From positions 2,483,501 to 2,547,500 of the forward strand of contig NC_013422.1 of the NCBI RefSeq assembly GCF_000024765.1: a DNA stretch of 64,000 bases, read 5' to 3'. The notes beneath the pieces were generated by a model. It saw nothing but the letters and a program-made list of their open reading frames with translations, ran no database searches and had not been told where the DNA came from. This DNA is from Halothiobacillus neapolitanus c2 (lineage in GTDB: Bacteria > Pseudomonadota > Gammaproteobacteria > Halothiobacillales > Halothiobacillaceae). This document shows, piece after piece, positions 1 to 8,162 of the stretch. The translations under genes were made by a program, and so were the position numbers. Positions within the stretch are counted from its first letter, which is position 1. Every line of letters starts with the position of its first letter.

Positions 1-502
1 TGCCATGCACATCAACCCGCCGAAGATCCATCTGTTTGACCAGCGCAGAATGCACGCGTTGCCGCCATAACAGCATGTCCGTGTTTTGACTCAGGATCGA
101 CGCCGCAGCGTGTGCGGCACGGGCATTGTCAGCTTCTGCTTCGGCGGACACAGGTTGCGGCACCATGACATGAGAATGGCTAACCGCGGCTGGCTCGGGC
201 CCGGAGGCCGACTCAGTAGCCACCCGCAATCGATAATCCCCGATGAGCACCGTGTCGTCTCTGTGCAATGGACCGTGCCTGTCTTTGACACGATCACCGT
301 TCACCGATACGGGCGCACGGCCACTCAACACCTCGATATGAACCCCATCGTGCGCCGCACGAATCAGCGCATGCTCGCGCGCGATATTCCAACCCTGAAG
401 CATGATCAGGTTGTCTTCGCCACGCCCGATGCCACAACTATCATTCAGACAACGCACCTGTCTTGGGTCGCGTTTGGATGTTTCCACCGTTACAACGAAC
501 AT
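1..502 (-). CDS. cpaF: FHA-domain CpaF/TadA-type pilus ATPase, N-terminal part (runs off window)
   Basis: Only the first 167 codons lie in the window; the gene continues beyond base 1. The start ATG at 502 is preceded by GGAGAGGAAAT. Residues 1-95 look like a forkhead-associated (FHA) fold: Gly26-Arg27, the strand-turn IAREHA with His44, and a VNG at 67-69. The usual phosphothreonine-contacting Ser of the S-x-x-H motif is Ala41 here. A low-complexity linker rich in Ala, Glu and Pro follows. From about 143 the chain (LLWRQRVHSALVKQMDL) resembles the helical lead-in of CpaF/TadA secretion ATPases, which power Flp pilus assembly at the cytoplasmic face. The gene follows the secretin gene by 16 bases, as expected for cpaF in a Tad operon. 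The ATPase core itself is not visible, so the CpaF call rests on context and this short stretch. Confidence 0.7.
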   Translation of the reverse strand, partial: MFVVTVETSKRDPRQVRCLNDSCGIGRGEDNLIMLQGWNIAREHALIRAAHDGVHIEVLSGRAPVSVNGDRVKDRHGPLHRDDTVLIGDYRLRVATESASGPEPAAVSHSHVMVPQPVSAEAEADNARAAHAAASILSQNTDMLLWRQRVHSALVKQMDLRRVDVHG

Positions 503-518
503 ATTTCCTCTCCTTGGA

Positions 519-1850
519 TCAGTTCAGGATGTCGCTCCCGACTGTTTTACGGAATTCATCGGCCAGCTTGTTGCTCTTGCTGATTAACGCCTTATTCAAA
601 GGCGCATCCGGAGTGACAAGATAGGGCGTGACAAAGATCACAAGATCACTGCGTTTCGATTTGAAATCGCGCGAACGAAACAACTCGCCAAGCACGGGGA
701 TTTGACCCAACCCGGGCACCTTATCGATTGTTTTTGATGCCGAAGAGTCAACCAACCCCGAAATCACGATGGTCTGACCTTCGTGAACATTGACTTCTGT
801 GCTGGCTTTGCGAGTCAGGAATCCTGGGTACCCCTGCACGGTCACACTGGGATCGATGTGACTGATTTCCGCTTTGATCGTCGTCGAAATATCTCCCGTA
901 CTACTGACGACGGGCTCGATGTGAAGCTTGATTCCATAAGGTTTGTACTCAACCGATGTCTGCCCCAAACCTTGTGCAATGGGTATGGGCACCTCCCCGC
1001 CGACAAGGAAATCAGCCGTTCCGCCGCTCCGTGCCGCCAGCTGCGGTGTAGCAAGCTCCCAGGCGTTGCCCGTCTGCATCATCAAATTGATTTTCGAAGT
1101 GATAGACGTCACCAAACCAAAGAAGGCTGGCGTACCTGACAAGGACAATGGCAAATTGACAGCCCCATTCGCACCGATACCGCCGAAGCTACTGGGTGTC
1201 ATGCGATACAGTGAATTCGAAGCAAAGTCATGGGCCAGCGCTCCGCCAGGGCCATCGATCACGGAATCCCACTTAATACCGATCTGATGCAGGGCGCTTT
1301 TGTCGAATTCCATGATGCGCACTTTCATCATGACCATCGGTTTCATCTGCACCGCATTGGCCTGTGTGAAATCAAGAACCTGAGGGTAAACCTTTTTAAT
1401 CGCGGCAATCTGGGCAACATCCTCCTGAGTCAGGTTGACCCCACTTAACACAACGTTTCCACCAACTGTATTAACAGATACGGCTTTGCTCGCTTTCAGC
1501 AGTGTGCGAACTAGCTCCGCCACCTGATCGGTATTGCCCGACACGATATGCAAATCAATGCTGCGACGACTGCCATCCCGCATCCATAGCTGCAATGAGG
1601 TATCGCCCGCTTGATTGGCAATAATCACCATTTGCCGACGTCCGAGAACGCGTACCTCAACCAGCTTGCCATTGCCAACGGCGACACGAAGAAGCGAACC
1701 CGGTGCCGACCTCACCAAAGCTTGCCCTGCATACATCGTGACCGCATCAGGCAACGCGGGCGCATCAGCAGAAAAAACGGGTACGGAAAACAGCCACAAC
1801 GCCAACAACCAGCGTGTATACCTATTGCGTCTGGCGACCAAATTGCACAT
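519..1850 (-). CDS. cpaC: CpaC/RcpA-type outer-membrane secretin of the Tad pilus
   Basis: About 443 residues. It forms the outer-membrane ring through which the Flp pilus emerges. A signal peptide (WLLALWLFSVPVFSA) is followed by a pilus-secretin N-domain (QALVRSAPGSLLRVAVGNG onward), a BON-like segment with the VNTVGGNVVLSG motif, and the C-terminal secretin domain with VPIPIAQGLGQTSVEYKPYG and FLTRKASTEVNVHEGQTIVISGL. An ATG 21 bases upstream (1871) is open, but the ATG at 1850 has GAGAGGA at good spacing, so I prefer 1850. It lies downstream of cpaB in the same direction and just before the FHA-CpaF gene. Confidence 0.93.
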   Translation of the reverse strand: MCNLVARRNRYTRWLLALWLFSVPVFSADAPALPDAVTMYAGQALVRSAPGSLLRVAVGNGKLVEVRVLGRRQMVIIANQAGDTSLQLWMRDGSRRSIDLHIVSGNTDQVAELVRTLLKASKAVSVNTVGGNVVLSGVNLTQEDVAQIAAIKKVYPQVLDFTQANAVQMKPMVMMKVRIMEFDKSALHQIGIKWDSVIDGPGGALAHDFASNSLYRMTPSSFGGIGANGAVNLPLSLSGTPAFFGLVTSITSKINLMMQTGNAWELATPQLAARSGGTADFLVGGEVPIPIAQGLGQTSVEYKPYGIKLHIEPVVSSTGDISTTIKAEISHIDPSVTVQGYPGFLTRKASTEVNVHEGQTIVISGLVDSSASKTIDKVPGLGQIPVLGELFRSRDFKSKRSDLVIFVTPYLVTPDAPLNKALISKSNKLADEFRKTVGSDILN

Positions 1851-1874
1851 TAATAATCCTCTCGATTCCATGAG

Positions 1875-2651
1875 TTACTGCCTTCCACCGATAATGAATT
1901 GGACGCCGCCACCATGTGCACGAGGACCCGCGCCCAAAAGGTCGGATGCTGTCAACAACCCCAGGTTTGGTGGAAATTTGGTGTCGGGCGAACGCAGCAT
2001 GACGAGCAGTTGACCCATCTTTTTAGCGATGCCGATTCGTTGCGCATTCTTAGGAGTCAACTCCAGCGTGAGATTGGAGTAGCCTTGGTTTCCTTCTGTG
2101 CCGTCGCTTCTAACCCCTTTGGCGTGCTTCCCGGTAGCGAGCACTAGAACATCGCTAAGGAGTGGGCGAATATCGTCCTTACTGTTTTTGGACAAGAGCA
2201 GAAGAATGTCGATGTGATCACCCGGCACAATCAAACCAGAAATCGAATTGGTTTCACTGACATCAATGGTGTAGGCGACACGGTCTGGCTTGATGATGTC
2301 GGAAAAGTGATTCGCGATCGGTTCCATCGCCATCGCGGATATGGGCGCGCCTTGGGCCAATGGAGTCGTCAACATCTGTCCCAAGTGACTTTCGTAGTCA
2401 TCCGGGGTCAGTGCATCAGCGGGGACATAGGCCACAGGAATATCCCGTGTAGCCAGATCTTTTGCTGACAACACGTCACCCACTTTAAGGTTATGCACAG
2501 GCACAACCACCGTGCGCATCTTTTGCGGCGCGGCCGTATGAGTTCTCGTGGCAACCTGCTGGTTGATGTATTTCACAGCCAAAACGCTGGCTAAACCACC
2601 GAGCAAAACGGCTACAGCAACATACAAAAAGTTGCGATTTACTTTAGGCAT
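1875..2651 (-). CDS. cpaB: CpaB/RcpC-type Flp pilus assembly protein
   Basis: 258 residues. A single N-terminal membrane segment (LYVAVAVLLGGLASVLAV) anchors a periplasmic SAF domain (about 45-110: VPVHNLKVGDVLSAKDLATRD) and an RcpC/CpaB C-terminal domain with the typical VAYTIDVSE and LIVPGDHIDILL strings. Family members work with the secretin during Flp pilus assembly. The gene lies between the second Flp-like pilin and cpaC, four bases before the longest possible cpaC start, so the two are probably co-translated. Confidence 0.93.
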   Translation of the reverse strand: MPKVNRNFLYVAVAVLLGGLASVLAVKYINQQVATRTHTAAPQKMRTVVVPVHNLKVGDVLSAKDLATRDIPVAYVPADALTPDDYESHLGQMLTTPLAQGAPISAMAMEPIANHFSDIIKPDRVAYTIDVSETNSISGLIVPGDHIDILLLLSKNSKDDIRPLLSDVLVLATGKHAKGVRSDGTEGNQGYSNLTLELTPKNAQRIGIAKKMGQLLVMLRSPDTKFPPNLGLLTASDLLGAGPRAHGGGVQFIIGGRQ

Positions 2652-2673
2652 CTACAAATCCCTTTGATCAGGC

Positions 2674-2877
2674 TCAAGGAGCCGACAGAACAAACACAAA
2701 ACTCTGATAAGCCTGCCCAAGAGCAAGCGCCAATTGGTGCATGACATTCGGGCCGGCAACGAGCAACAAAACGAACAAGAAGGCGATGATGATGTACTCA
2801 ACCAACGCCGCACCATGTTGACAGCTAGACGGCGCGCCATATTTCGGGTAACGATGCTTCAATCCATGTGAGCGCAT
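2674..2877 (-). CDS. Flp-like pilin or pseudopilin
   Basis: 67 residues. A positively charged 22-residue leader ends in Gly and is followed by AALVEYIIIAFLFVLLLV. This is the class IVb Flp pattern, with Glu at +5 and Tyr at +6 after the predicted prepilin-peptidase cut, then a hydrophobic helix. The leader is long for the family. TAGG before the ATG provides a ribosome site. It differs strongly from the main Flp gene at 7884-8162, so it may be a minor pilin. It lies between cpaB and the gene at 2885-3577. Confidence 0.75.
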   Translation of the reverse strand: MRSHGLKHRYPKYGAPSSCQHGAALVEYIIIAFLFVLLLVAGPNVMHQLALALGQAYQSFVFVLSAP

Positions 2878-2884
2878 GCGTTAC

Positions 2885-3577
2885 CTACGGATTCTGAATA
2901 GTCATGACTATTTGTGACCGAACATTCTTTTGCGGTTCAATGACCAAGTTCATTTTTTGATCACCTCGCTGGAAGTCCAGCACGCAACCGGACGAGGTAC
3001 AGCTATCATTCAATGGTTTCCAGCCCTCGCCTTCGAGACGCTCGCGATAGAAGCTAACATTTTGTTGCGTAGACAGTTTATTCTTCAACGCAATCATCCG
3101 AGTTGGGATGGGATCATCCGGATAGCGGATGTCGTTAAAGACTTTGGAATCCATCGGGGTCGGTATGCCCTTGCCCGGCACGAAGTGCTCGGGGGCCGAA
3201 GCAACATCAACCACACCAATATTTCCTCTGCTTCCAGAACCTGATGCGCTGACCTGAATCGTCATGAAGTAATCACCTTCTCGATGACCAATCACCTGTT
3301 CATTACCCATCTGGTTGACGACAACTTGCTCCCGCCAGACTTTGCGATAAAACGCCAGAATCGCCTCGGGTGACTGCTGCGATTTGAAAACCTGCGCACG
3401 CATATCGAGGCCGTTGAAAATGATTCGATGAGCAACATCCTGAGTGGTGGTTTCTGGCGGAACAGGTGGCGATGGCCAGGAAAACAACCCCGCCATAGCC
3501 ACCAGAGGAAGCCATAAGAGAATGCTGCCCCCAACACCCCGTAACCCAAAGAACGCTTCACACCTTTGAACAAGCAT
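2885..3577 (-). CDS. Unrecognised membrane-anchored protein with two FYR/GW repeats, in the Tad locus
   Basis: 230 residues, no confident family assignment. One N-terminal membrane helix (about 16-34) precedes a periplasmic region. Two internal copies of a motif are visible. The first, at about 70-110, is SPEAILAFYRKVWREQ followed by a strand with FMTIQVS. The second, at about 170-215, is QQNVSFYRERLEGEGW followed by a Cys pair (193, 198), FQRGDQ and MNLVIEP. This FY...L..GW layout recurs in many small secreted proteins of unknown role. The gene lies two bases after the TadE-like gene, which implies a role in pilus biogenesis. The OmpA-family protein at 8637 has a loosely similar stretch. Confidence 0.55.
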   Translation of the reverse strand: MLVQRCEAFFGLRGVGGSILLWLPLVAMAGLFSWPSPPVPPETTTQDVAHRIIFNGLDMRAQVFKSQQSPEAILAFYRKVWREQVVVNQMGNEQVIGHREGDYFMTIQVSASGSGSRGNIGVVDVASAPEHFVPGKGIPTPMDSKVFNDIRYPDDPIPTRMIALKNKLSTQQNVSFYRERLEGEGWKPLNDSCTSSGCVLDFQRGDQKMNLVIEPQKNVRSQIVMTIQNP

Positions 3578-3578
3578 C

Positions 3579-4454
3579 CTATTTCACCAACTTGTCGACG
3601 GGGACAACATCCGGAGCGGTTCGGCCCATTTCAAAGTGATCCATATTGGGTGTGAGCAAATCGTTAATTAATGGAATGCTCCCGAGCAGCTTAGCGGCCC
3701 CGTTAATCACGGAACTCAAGCTACCCAACCACGTGGAGGGCACCATTGGCTGGATAACCGCCCTTACCGTTCGATTGGCATAGGCGCCGCCTGCAGATTG
3801 CCCATTCAGGGTTTCGCCTCCACCAGCCGCATCCCAAGTGTCTGCTAAGAGGACGGTCTTAGCAGAAATGTCCATTCGTTTATTGACCAAGCCGCCCAGA
3901 AACTGCAAGGGAGAACCGTCAGTGCTCAGAATCTTTTGGGTATTCGCATGAACTTCAGCGGTAACCAGACCCTGCCGATTTGGAGGCAAGGTATCAGAAA
4001 GCGCATTGCCGAGCATGCTTATGGCTTGATCCAGGTAGCTGGGCGATGCTTGCTGCTGATAGACCTTTAGGGTCAGGTCAGAGGGATTCAGTAGTGGGCG
4101 CCCTGCAAATGTGGTCAACATGGGATCAGGGAAGCCAGCAGGAGCAGATCCTCCGCTGAGTAATGCTGAGTCTGCATCCGCAAACTGATGTTGGCGTAGT
4201 TGTGTTTCTTCGGTCGTTTTGCTCGGAATGACGGCAGTTGCAAGGGCGGGATCGACCGTAGCGGCCCAAGCGGCTTCTCGAACGGCATTCTGGGTTTGCA
4301 ATTTGATGTGAATAAATTGCCCTAACAACATCACACCCATGGCAAGTGGCACTAGAACCGTTAAAGAAATTGCCATCTCAACCAGACTTTGCCCCCGCTG
4401 CTTATGGCGGTTGCTCCCGGTTTGAGGAGGTGCTGATTTTGTGCGGTAATTCAT
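3579..4454 (-). CDS. TadE-like pseudopilin
   Basis: 291 residues. A charged leader (MNYRTKSAPPQTGSNRHKQRG) is followed by QSLVEMAISLTVLVPLAMGVMLL. This fits the TadE pattern of a Gly cleavage site, Glu at +5 and a hydrophobic helix. The following NAVREAAWAATV is also common in TadE/TadG proteins. The large remainder is presumably periplasmic and lacks a recognised domain. At almost 300 residues it is longer than a typical TadE (about 150-200). It is transcribed with its Tad neighbours on both sides. Confidence 0.8.
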   Translation of the reverse strand: MNYRTKSAPPQTGSNRHKQRGQSLVEMAISLTVLVPLAMGVMLLGQFIHIKLQTQNAVREAAWAATVDPALATAVIPSKTTEETQLRQHQFADADSALLSGGSAPAGFPDPMLTTFAGRPLLNPSDLTLKVYQQQASPSYLDQAISMLGNALSDTLPPNRQGLVTAEVHANTQKILSTDGSPLQFLGGLVNKRMDISAKTVLLADTWDAAGGGETLNGQSAGGAYANRTVRAVIQPMVPSTWLGSLSSVINGAAKLLGSIPLINDLLTPNMDHFEMGRTAPDVVPVDKLVK

Positions 4455-4461
4455 GCCAGAG

Positions 4462-4956
4462 TTATTCTGTGGCTGTCGTGCAAGTCAATCGGCCGTCAAG
4501 GGTTAACTCGTCGTTATTTGATCCTCGCTTACGCAGCAACACATGGGTGAAGGTGATTGTTTTGGTGTTTGATACGGTCGATGCATCCAATCCAGGAATC
4601 GTGCCGGATGCCTTGGCAGAGAAATAGAAATCCTGTTGACTCTTGCCACTGGGAACGAATCCAAGACGCTGCTGCGTACCGTCATCATTGACGCTAAATA
4701 AGGCAATATTCGGTCCATCAGATTTACCGATGGCAGAAAAATAACCAAGACCTACCAGATGCCCAGATCTCAGAGTGCAGTTAATGGCGTTAAATGTCGC
4801 CGTACCAGTTAAAACGCCGGTGTAATGCAATTCATTACCTGCAGGCCGTTGATTATCTGCACTGACGACGCCCAGTCCCGATGCAGCAAAAAGAAAAAAC
4901 ATGCCTGCTGTTTTAATGGTACTTAAAAATAAATTTGATTTGGTATATTTATTCAT
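4462..4956 (-). CDS. Small secreted protein, member 1 of a local three-paralogue family
   Basis: 164 residues, function unknown. It has a signal-peptide-like N-terminus (TAGMFFLFAASGLGVVSA). The mature part starts with ELHYTGVLTGTATFNAINC and ends with LTLDGRLTCTT. The two Cys (60 and 159) sit at the same relative places in the two following genes and could form a disulfide. A near-C-terminal strand (ITFTHVLLR) also matches the paralogues. All-beta composition and tandem position within the Tad operon suggest a secreted or pilus-associated factor, but no function can be assigned from sequence. Confidence 0.7.
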   Translation of the reverse strand: MNKYTKSNLFLSTIKTAGMFFLFAASGLGVVSADNQRPAGNELHYTGVLTGTATFNAINCTLRSGHLVGLGYFSAIGKSDGPNIALFSVNDDGTQQRLGFVPSGKSQQDFYFSAKASGTIPGLDASTVSNTKTITFTHVLLRKRGSNNDELTLDGRLTCTTATE

Positions 4957-4971
4957 CTCGCAGTCACCTCG

Positions 4972-5526
4972 TCATGGATTCGATTTTTTGGATAAAATTT
5001 TATTAATATTTTGCATACTTTGATTGGCATCAATATTGCAATATATCTTTCCACTTAAATAAGTTATGTGCCGCACACCATCCTCACCAATGCTTGTCAT
5101 CATTACTTTATCCAAAGTGATTTCGAAGTTTTTATTCTCTTCTTTATGCCAAATAATTGCCGGGTGGTTCGCAGGAATGTCGTAGGTAAAAGTCGTGAGC
5201 GGCTGCTGGTGATATTGATCGGGCACGAACTCAAACCCTCTGCCAGCAATCAGAGTGAATCTCGGTCCAAATAGTCTGCCATCACGAACCAAGGGCAAGT
5301 CAGGCGCATAAACGTAGAGTGCTTTGGGATCATTGTTCATGTCATAGCAAGCAACTTTCTCAAACTGAACCGTGCCATTAACGACTCCTTGATAATGCAG
5401 CACACTCGTGGGTGTTTTTTCAGCCCAAGCACAGTGCGAGGCAAAGACAAAGGCAGACAAAATGATTATCTTGTCGACTGACTTCTTCAAAAAAACCGCA
5501 TCAATAAAACTTCTTTTCGAGTTCAT
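4972..5526 (-). CDS. Small secreted protein, member 2 of the three-paralogue family
   Basis: 184 residues, function unknown. A signal peptide (IIILSAFVFASHCAWA) is followed by VLHYQGVVNGTVQFEKVAC, which aligns directly with ELHYTGVLTGTATFNAINC of the gene at 4462. The C-terminal LSGKIYC matches LDGRLTC, giving the conserved Cys pair 60 and 163. A 20-residue Asn/Lys/Ser-rich tail is peculiar to this copy. The coding region is markedly AT-rich compared with flanking genes, especially around 4980-5060. Confidence 0.7.
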   Translation of the reverse strand: MNSKRSFIDAVFLKKSVDKIIILSAFVFASHCAWAEKTPTSVLHYQGVVNGTVQFEKVACYDMNNDPKALYVYAPDLPLVRDGRLFGPRFTLIAGRGFEFVPDQYHQQPLTTFTYDIPANHPAIIWHKEENKNFEITLDKVMMTSIGEDGVRHITYLSGKIYCNIDANQSMQNINKILSKKSNP

Positions 5527-5569
5527 AAATTACTTTCCATTGTGCCTATTTAAATTTAGTCACGTGTAT

Positions 5570-6076
5570 TTAATCCTTATTCATGTTGTGGGTGCAGGCC
5601 AACGTTCCATTTAAGTTAACTTTAATCTGAATTGGAAGAGAGTCTCCCTCGTACTTAGTGCAAGAGACCTGAACATCCTTGAATGTCAAAGACCAGTTAT
5701 TACCGACATGATGCCAGAAAACCCCCTGGCTATTCTTAGCTCTGCCGCAAAGCCCCAATCCCTTAGAGGAGAACATAATTTTATAATCGCTCGTTTCAAA
5801 CCCAAGTGTCGCAACTTCTCTTTTTCGATTTGATCGATCCGAAGGCGCGGTGAAGGTCCCAATATCTTCACCTATAGGTGTGCAATCAGCGCTGCCAAAT
5901 GATAACTTTCCGTTACTGGCACCAGAAATTAGCAATTCGCCTGACGCCGCATAAGCCTGGTTCACTGCCATGATCACCCCCACAAGAACAGCGACATGCA
6001 AAGCACGATATAAGAATCCATGTTTTTCATGGATGAATCTGCCGAGTTTTTTTTGGTGTATGGATATTTTTTTCAT
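5570..6076 (-). CDS. Small secreted protein, member 3 of the three-paralogue family
   Basis: 168 residues from the ATG at 6076, which has AAGGA seven bases upstream; the open frame extends further but would overlap the TadG-like gene. A long charged N-region precedes a signal helix (ALHVAVLVGVIMAVNQAYAA). The mature part opens with ELLISGASNGKLSFGSADC and closes with LNGTLACTHN, matching the paralogues including the outer Cys pair (65 and 161). It has extra Cys inside (in GLGLCGRA and VSCTKY) that may form a second disulfide. Function unknown. Confidence 0.7.
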   Translation of the reverse strand: MKKISIHQKKLGRFIHEKHGFLYRALHVAVLVGVIMAVNQAYAASGELLISGASNGKLSFGSADCTPIGEDIGTFTAPSDRSNRKREVATLGFETSDYKIMFSSKGLGLCGRAKNSQGVFWHHVGNNWSLTFKDVQVSCTKYEGDSLPIQIKVNLNGTLACTHNMNKD

Positions 6077-6122
6077 CAATAGTCCTTGTTGGAATAAGGT
6101 GGTAGCTGATAACAATGCAATT

Positions 6123-7715
6123 TCACGGCGAACAAACGCCGACCACGCCATAGGTGGCCGCAACCGCCAATTGAGTCGTGCAAGGTGTTTCCACGAGGCG
6201 CACCTGCCAGTACGGGCTGAACAGACTGCCTGTCTCTCGATGCGAATCGACAAGATTCGGAAACAAAGTTTGCGAGCGACTGAAATACACCTGAGCAGAT
6301 GAAAGCGCGGTCATCTTGTCGTGTACGGTTTTATCGGCAATATCAAAATCCGGCGGGCCTCCGATACCGGGCACATGGCTGCTGGTGCGGACGGTGCTCA
6401 TGGACTCTTCAACGAGCACCGTAAATAAGGGGCCGACATCTAAATTATTCACCCCGTTAGCGGAGGCGCTCTTGCCATTCAGGTAGGGAACGGTGGCCTT
6501 GTCACTTTTGATATCGTTGTAGTCGGGAAGGCCGACGGTGGCTCCCGAAATAACGGATAAAGATGGTTTGATCCAAGGGGTGCCGTTTTCTGCGGGATCG
6601 GAAAGTACCTTATTGCCCGCATCCCCATTTTGCAGAGCGCCACTGTAGGCAGGGTAACTCCCGGGGCCTGCGTATTCCTGCGGTCTCCACGTGTATGGGC
6701 CCTTCCAACCATTATCCTGACGAGCCAAACCACTAAAACCGTTGCTAGGCGTTTGATCCACGCCCGCCGCACCACCCCAGGCCATTGGCACATTGACGTG
6801 GCAGGTTGTTGGATGAGAGGACCATCCGCCCGACCAACAGGGAAACCAGACATGCAAGTTCAGTGTATCCAGACCAACCCAATTGCGATAATTAACAAGG
6901 TCGGTACCGCCCTTCTTATCCATCGATAATCCTATGCTGGCCAATCCGCTACCCGCGCCGAAACCGACATGACCATCACGCACTCGTGAAAAAGGATCAC
7001 GGGCTTCCATAACTACATTGGCAAAGCGATCCGCCTCTGCGGACTGACTTCCATCCGTAGGAATCACATATCGAGCAACATAACCATTCGCACTCCGTGC
7101 ACTCTGTGCCAACAATGCCAAGCCCATTGCAGGAATATCCACCCGAGGATTATTCAACCGCGCGATCCGACGAGCCAAATTGGCAATATCTGCAGATTGC
7201 ACAGGGCTGGCAATCAAATGCGAAGCTTTAGAATAGGCTCCATCAAGGTTTGCAATAACGGCTGATGCAATATTTAAAACCTCTTGCTCTATATCTCGCC
7301 CCTGAACTAAAGCATCCTTAACGTTACCAAGAATGTTTGCGGCTTGTTGCAGAACAGCACCAAGCTCAGCACCGACGACTGATATATCAGCGACAATCGC
7401 CACTTTTTGTATGGCATTCTTGAGATGATCTGTCGCACTAATGGCAAAATTGGTCCACGAATACCAGCTGACCATTTGAGCCATGGCGACCTGATTCGCG
7501 ACGGTCGCTCGATTCATGTACGAGATCATGTTAAGCGCGCGCGCCTGTTGTACTGCCGCACTGTAGGCAGCGGCGTCAGCCGTGTTAACCAACTGCATTT
7601 TTTTGCTTACCGCCTGGCCGGAATTGAACAGCACGATTACCCCGACCACCAGCACGACCAGTGTAATCAGTGCAAGAATAAGAGCCTGCCCGCTGAGCCG
7701 GGAAGGCAAGGACAT
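6123..7715 (-). CDS. TadG-like pilus assembly protein
   Basis: About 530 residues from the ATG at 7715. The N-terminus SGQALILALITLVVLVVGVIVLFNSG followed by QLVNTADAAAYSAA and QARALNMISYMNRA is the TadG-like N-terminal domain: a membrane helix and an Ala-rich segment. The rest is a large, presumably periplasmic domain without a recognised family. Unlike the pilins it lacks Glu at +5. The start is uncertain. A GTG at 7751 has AAGAGG at good spacing, and an ATG at 7778 overlaps the stop of a 26-codon reading frame in a TGATG arrangement. It lies directly after the Flp pilin gene. Confidence 0.8.
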   Translation of the reverse strand: MSLPSRLSGQALILALITLVVLVVGVIVLFNSGQAVSKKMQLVNTADAAAYSAAVQQARALNMISYMNRATVANQVAMAQMVSWYSWTNFAISATDHLKNAIQKVAIVADISVVGAELGAVLQQAANILGNVKDALVQGRDIEQEVLNIASAVIANLDGAYSKASHLIASPVQSADIANLARRIARLNNPRVDIPAMGLALLAQSARSANGYVARYVIPTDGSQSAEADRFANVVMEARDPFSRVRDGHVGFGAGSGLASIGLSMDKKGGTDLVNYRNWVGLDTLNLHVWFPCWSGGWSSHPTTCHVNVPMAWGGAAGVDQTPSNGFSGLARQDNGWKGPYTWRPQEYAGPGSYPAYSGALQNGDAGNKVLSDPAENGTPWIKPSLSVISGATVGLPDYNDIKSDKATVPYLNGKSASANGVNNLDVGPLFTVLVEESMSTVRTSSHVPGIGGPPDFDIADKTVHDKMTALSSAQVYFSRSQTLFPNLVDSHRETGSLFSPYWQVRLVETPCTTQLAVAATYGVVGVCSP

Positions 7716-7777
7716 TTTTTTCCGTCGGAGCTTCAATGCAATTCCCTGCACCTGACACCTCTTAGATGATGCAAGCA

Positions 7778-7858
7778 TCAGAGCAACAGCCTGATGAGAC
7801 CGGGAAGAAGCAGAGAGAGCATTAGCGGCGCAAGTACCGCTGAGGCACCCACCCACAT
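7778..7858 (-). CDS. Possible 26-residue hydrophobic peptide
   Basis: A short open frame between flp and the TadG-like gene encodes MWVGASAVLAPLMLSLLLPG plus IRLLL, almost entirely hydrophobic. CCGGAAAAA precedes the ATG, a weak ribosome site. Its TGA overlaps an in-frame ATG of the TadG-like frame (TGATG at 7776-7780). It may be a leader peptide coupling translation, a micro-protein, or chance. Confidence 0.3.
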   Translation of the reverse strand: MWVGASAVLAPLMLSLLLPGLIRLLL

Positions 7859-7883
7859 TTTTTCCGGATCTAGGCCATTGCTG

Positions 7884-8162
7884 TTACTGCGAGTTGTCGT
7901 AACTGTTGAGGGATTTTTGCTTATGTTCCGAGCGAGCTTGACCAGCAGCTGATTTGGCAGTCTGGATATCAGAAGTGGCGGACTGACCTGACAACTCCTC
8001 CGCCATACCACCAATTTGCGAGCGGGCCGTTTGCCCGAAGTACATGACGGCACCGATAGCGGCGATTGCGATTAGAGCGGTGATTATGATGTACTCGGTC
8101 ATTCCTTGACCTCGTTGACGAGCGCGGGTGTTGTTGCGGCGAGTGTTTAGCGTTTTGTTCAT
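7884..8162 (-). CDS. flp: Flp-type major pilin
   Basis: 92 residues. The leader MNKTLNTRRNNTRARQRG is followed by QGMTEYIIITALIAIAAIGAV. This is the classic Flp motif, with a Gly at the predicted cut, Glu +5 and Tyr +6. The C-terminal region is hydrophilic and rich in Ser, Gln and Lys, as in exposed Flp tails. GGAGG lies five bases before the ATG at 8162; an upstream TTG in the same frame falls inside this ribosome site and is discounted. As the first gene of the Tad operon it is probably the most highly expressed subunit. Confidence 0.92.
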   Translation of the reverse strand: MNKTLNTRRNNTRARQRGQGMTEYIIITALIAIAAIGAVMYFGQTARSQIGGMAEELSGQSATSDIQTAKSAAGQARSEHKQKSLNSYDNSQ

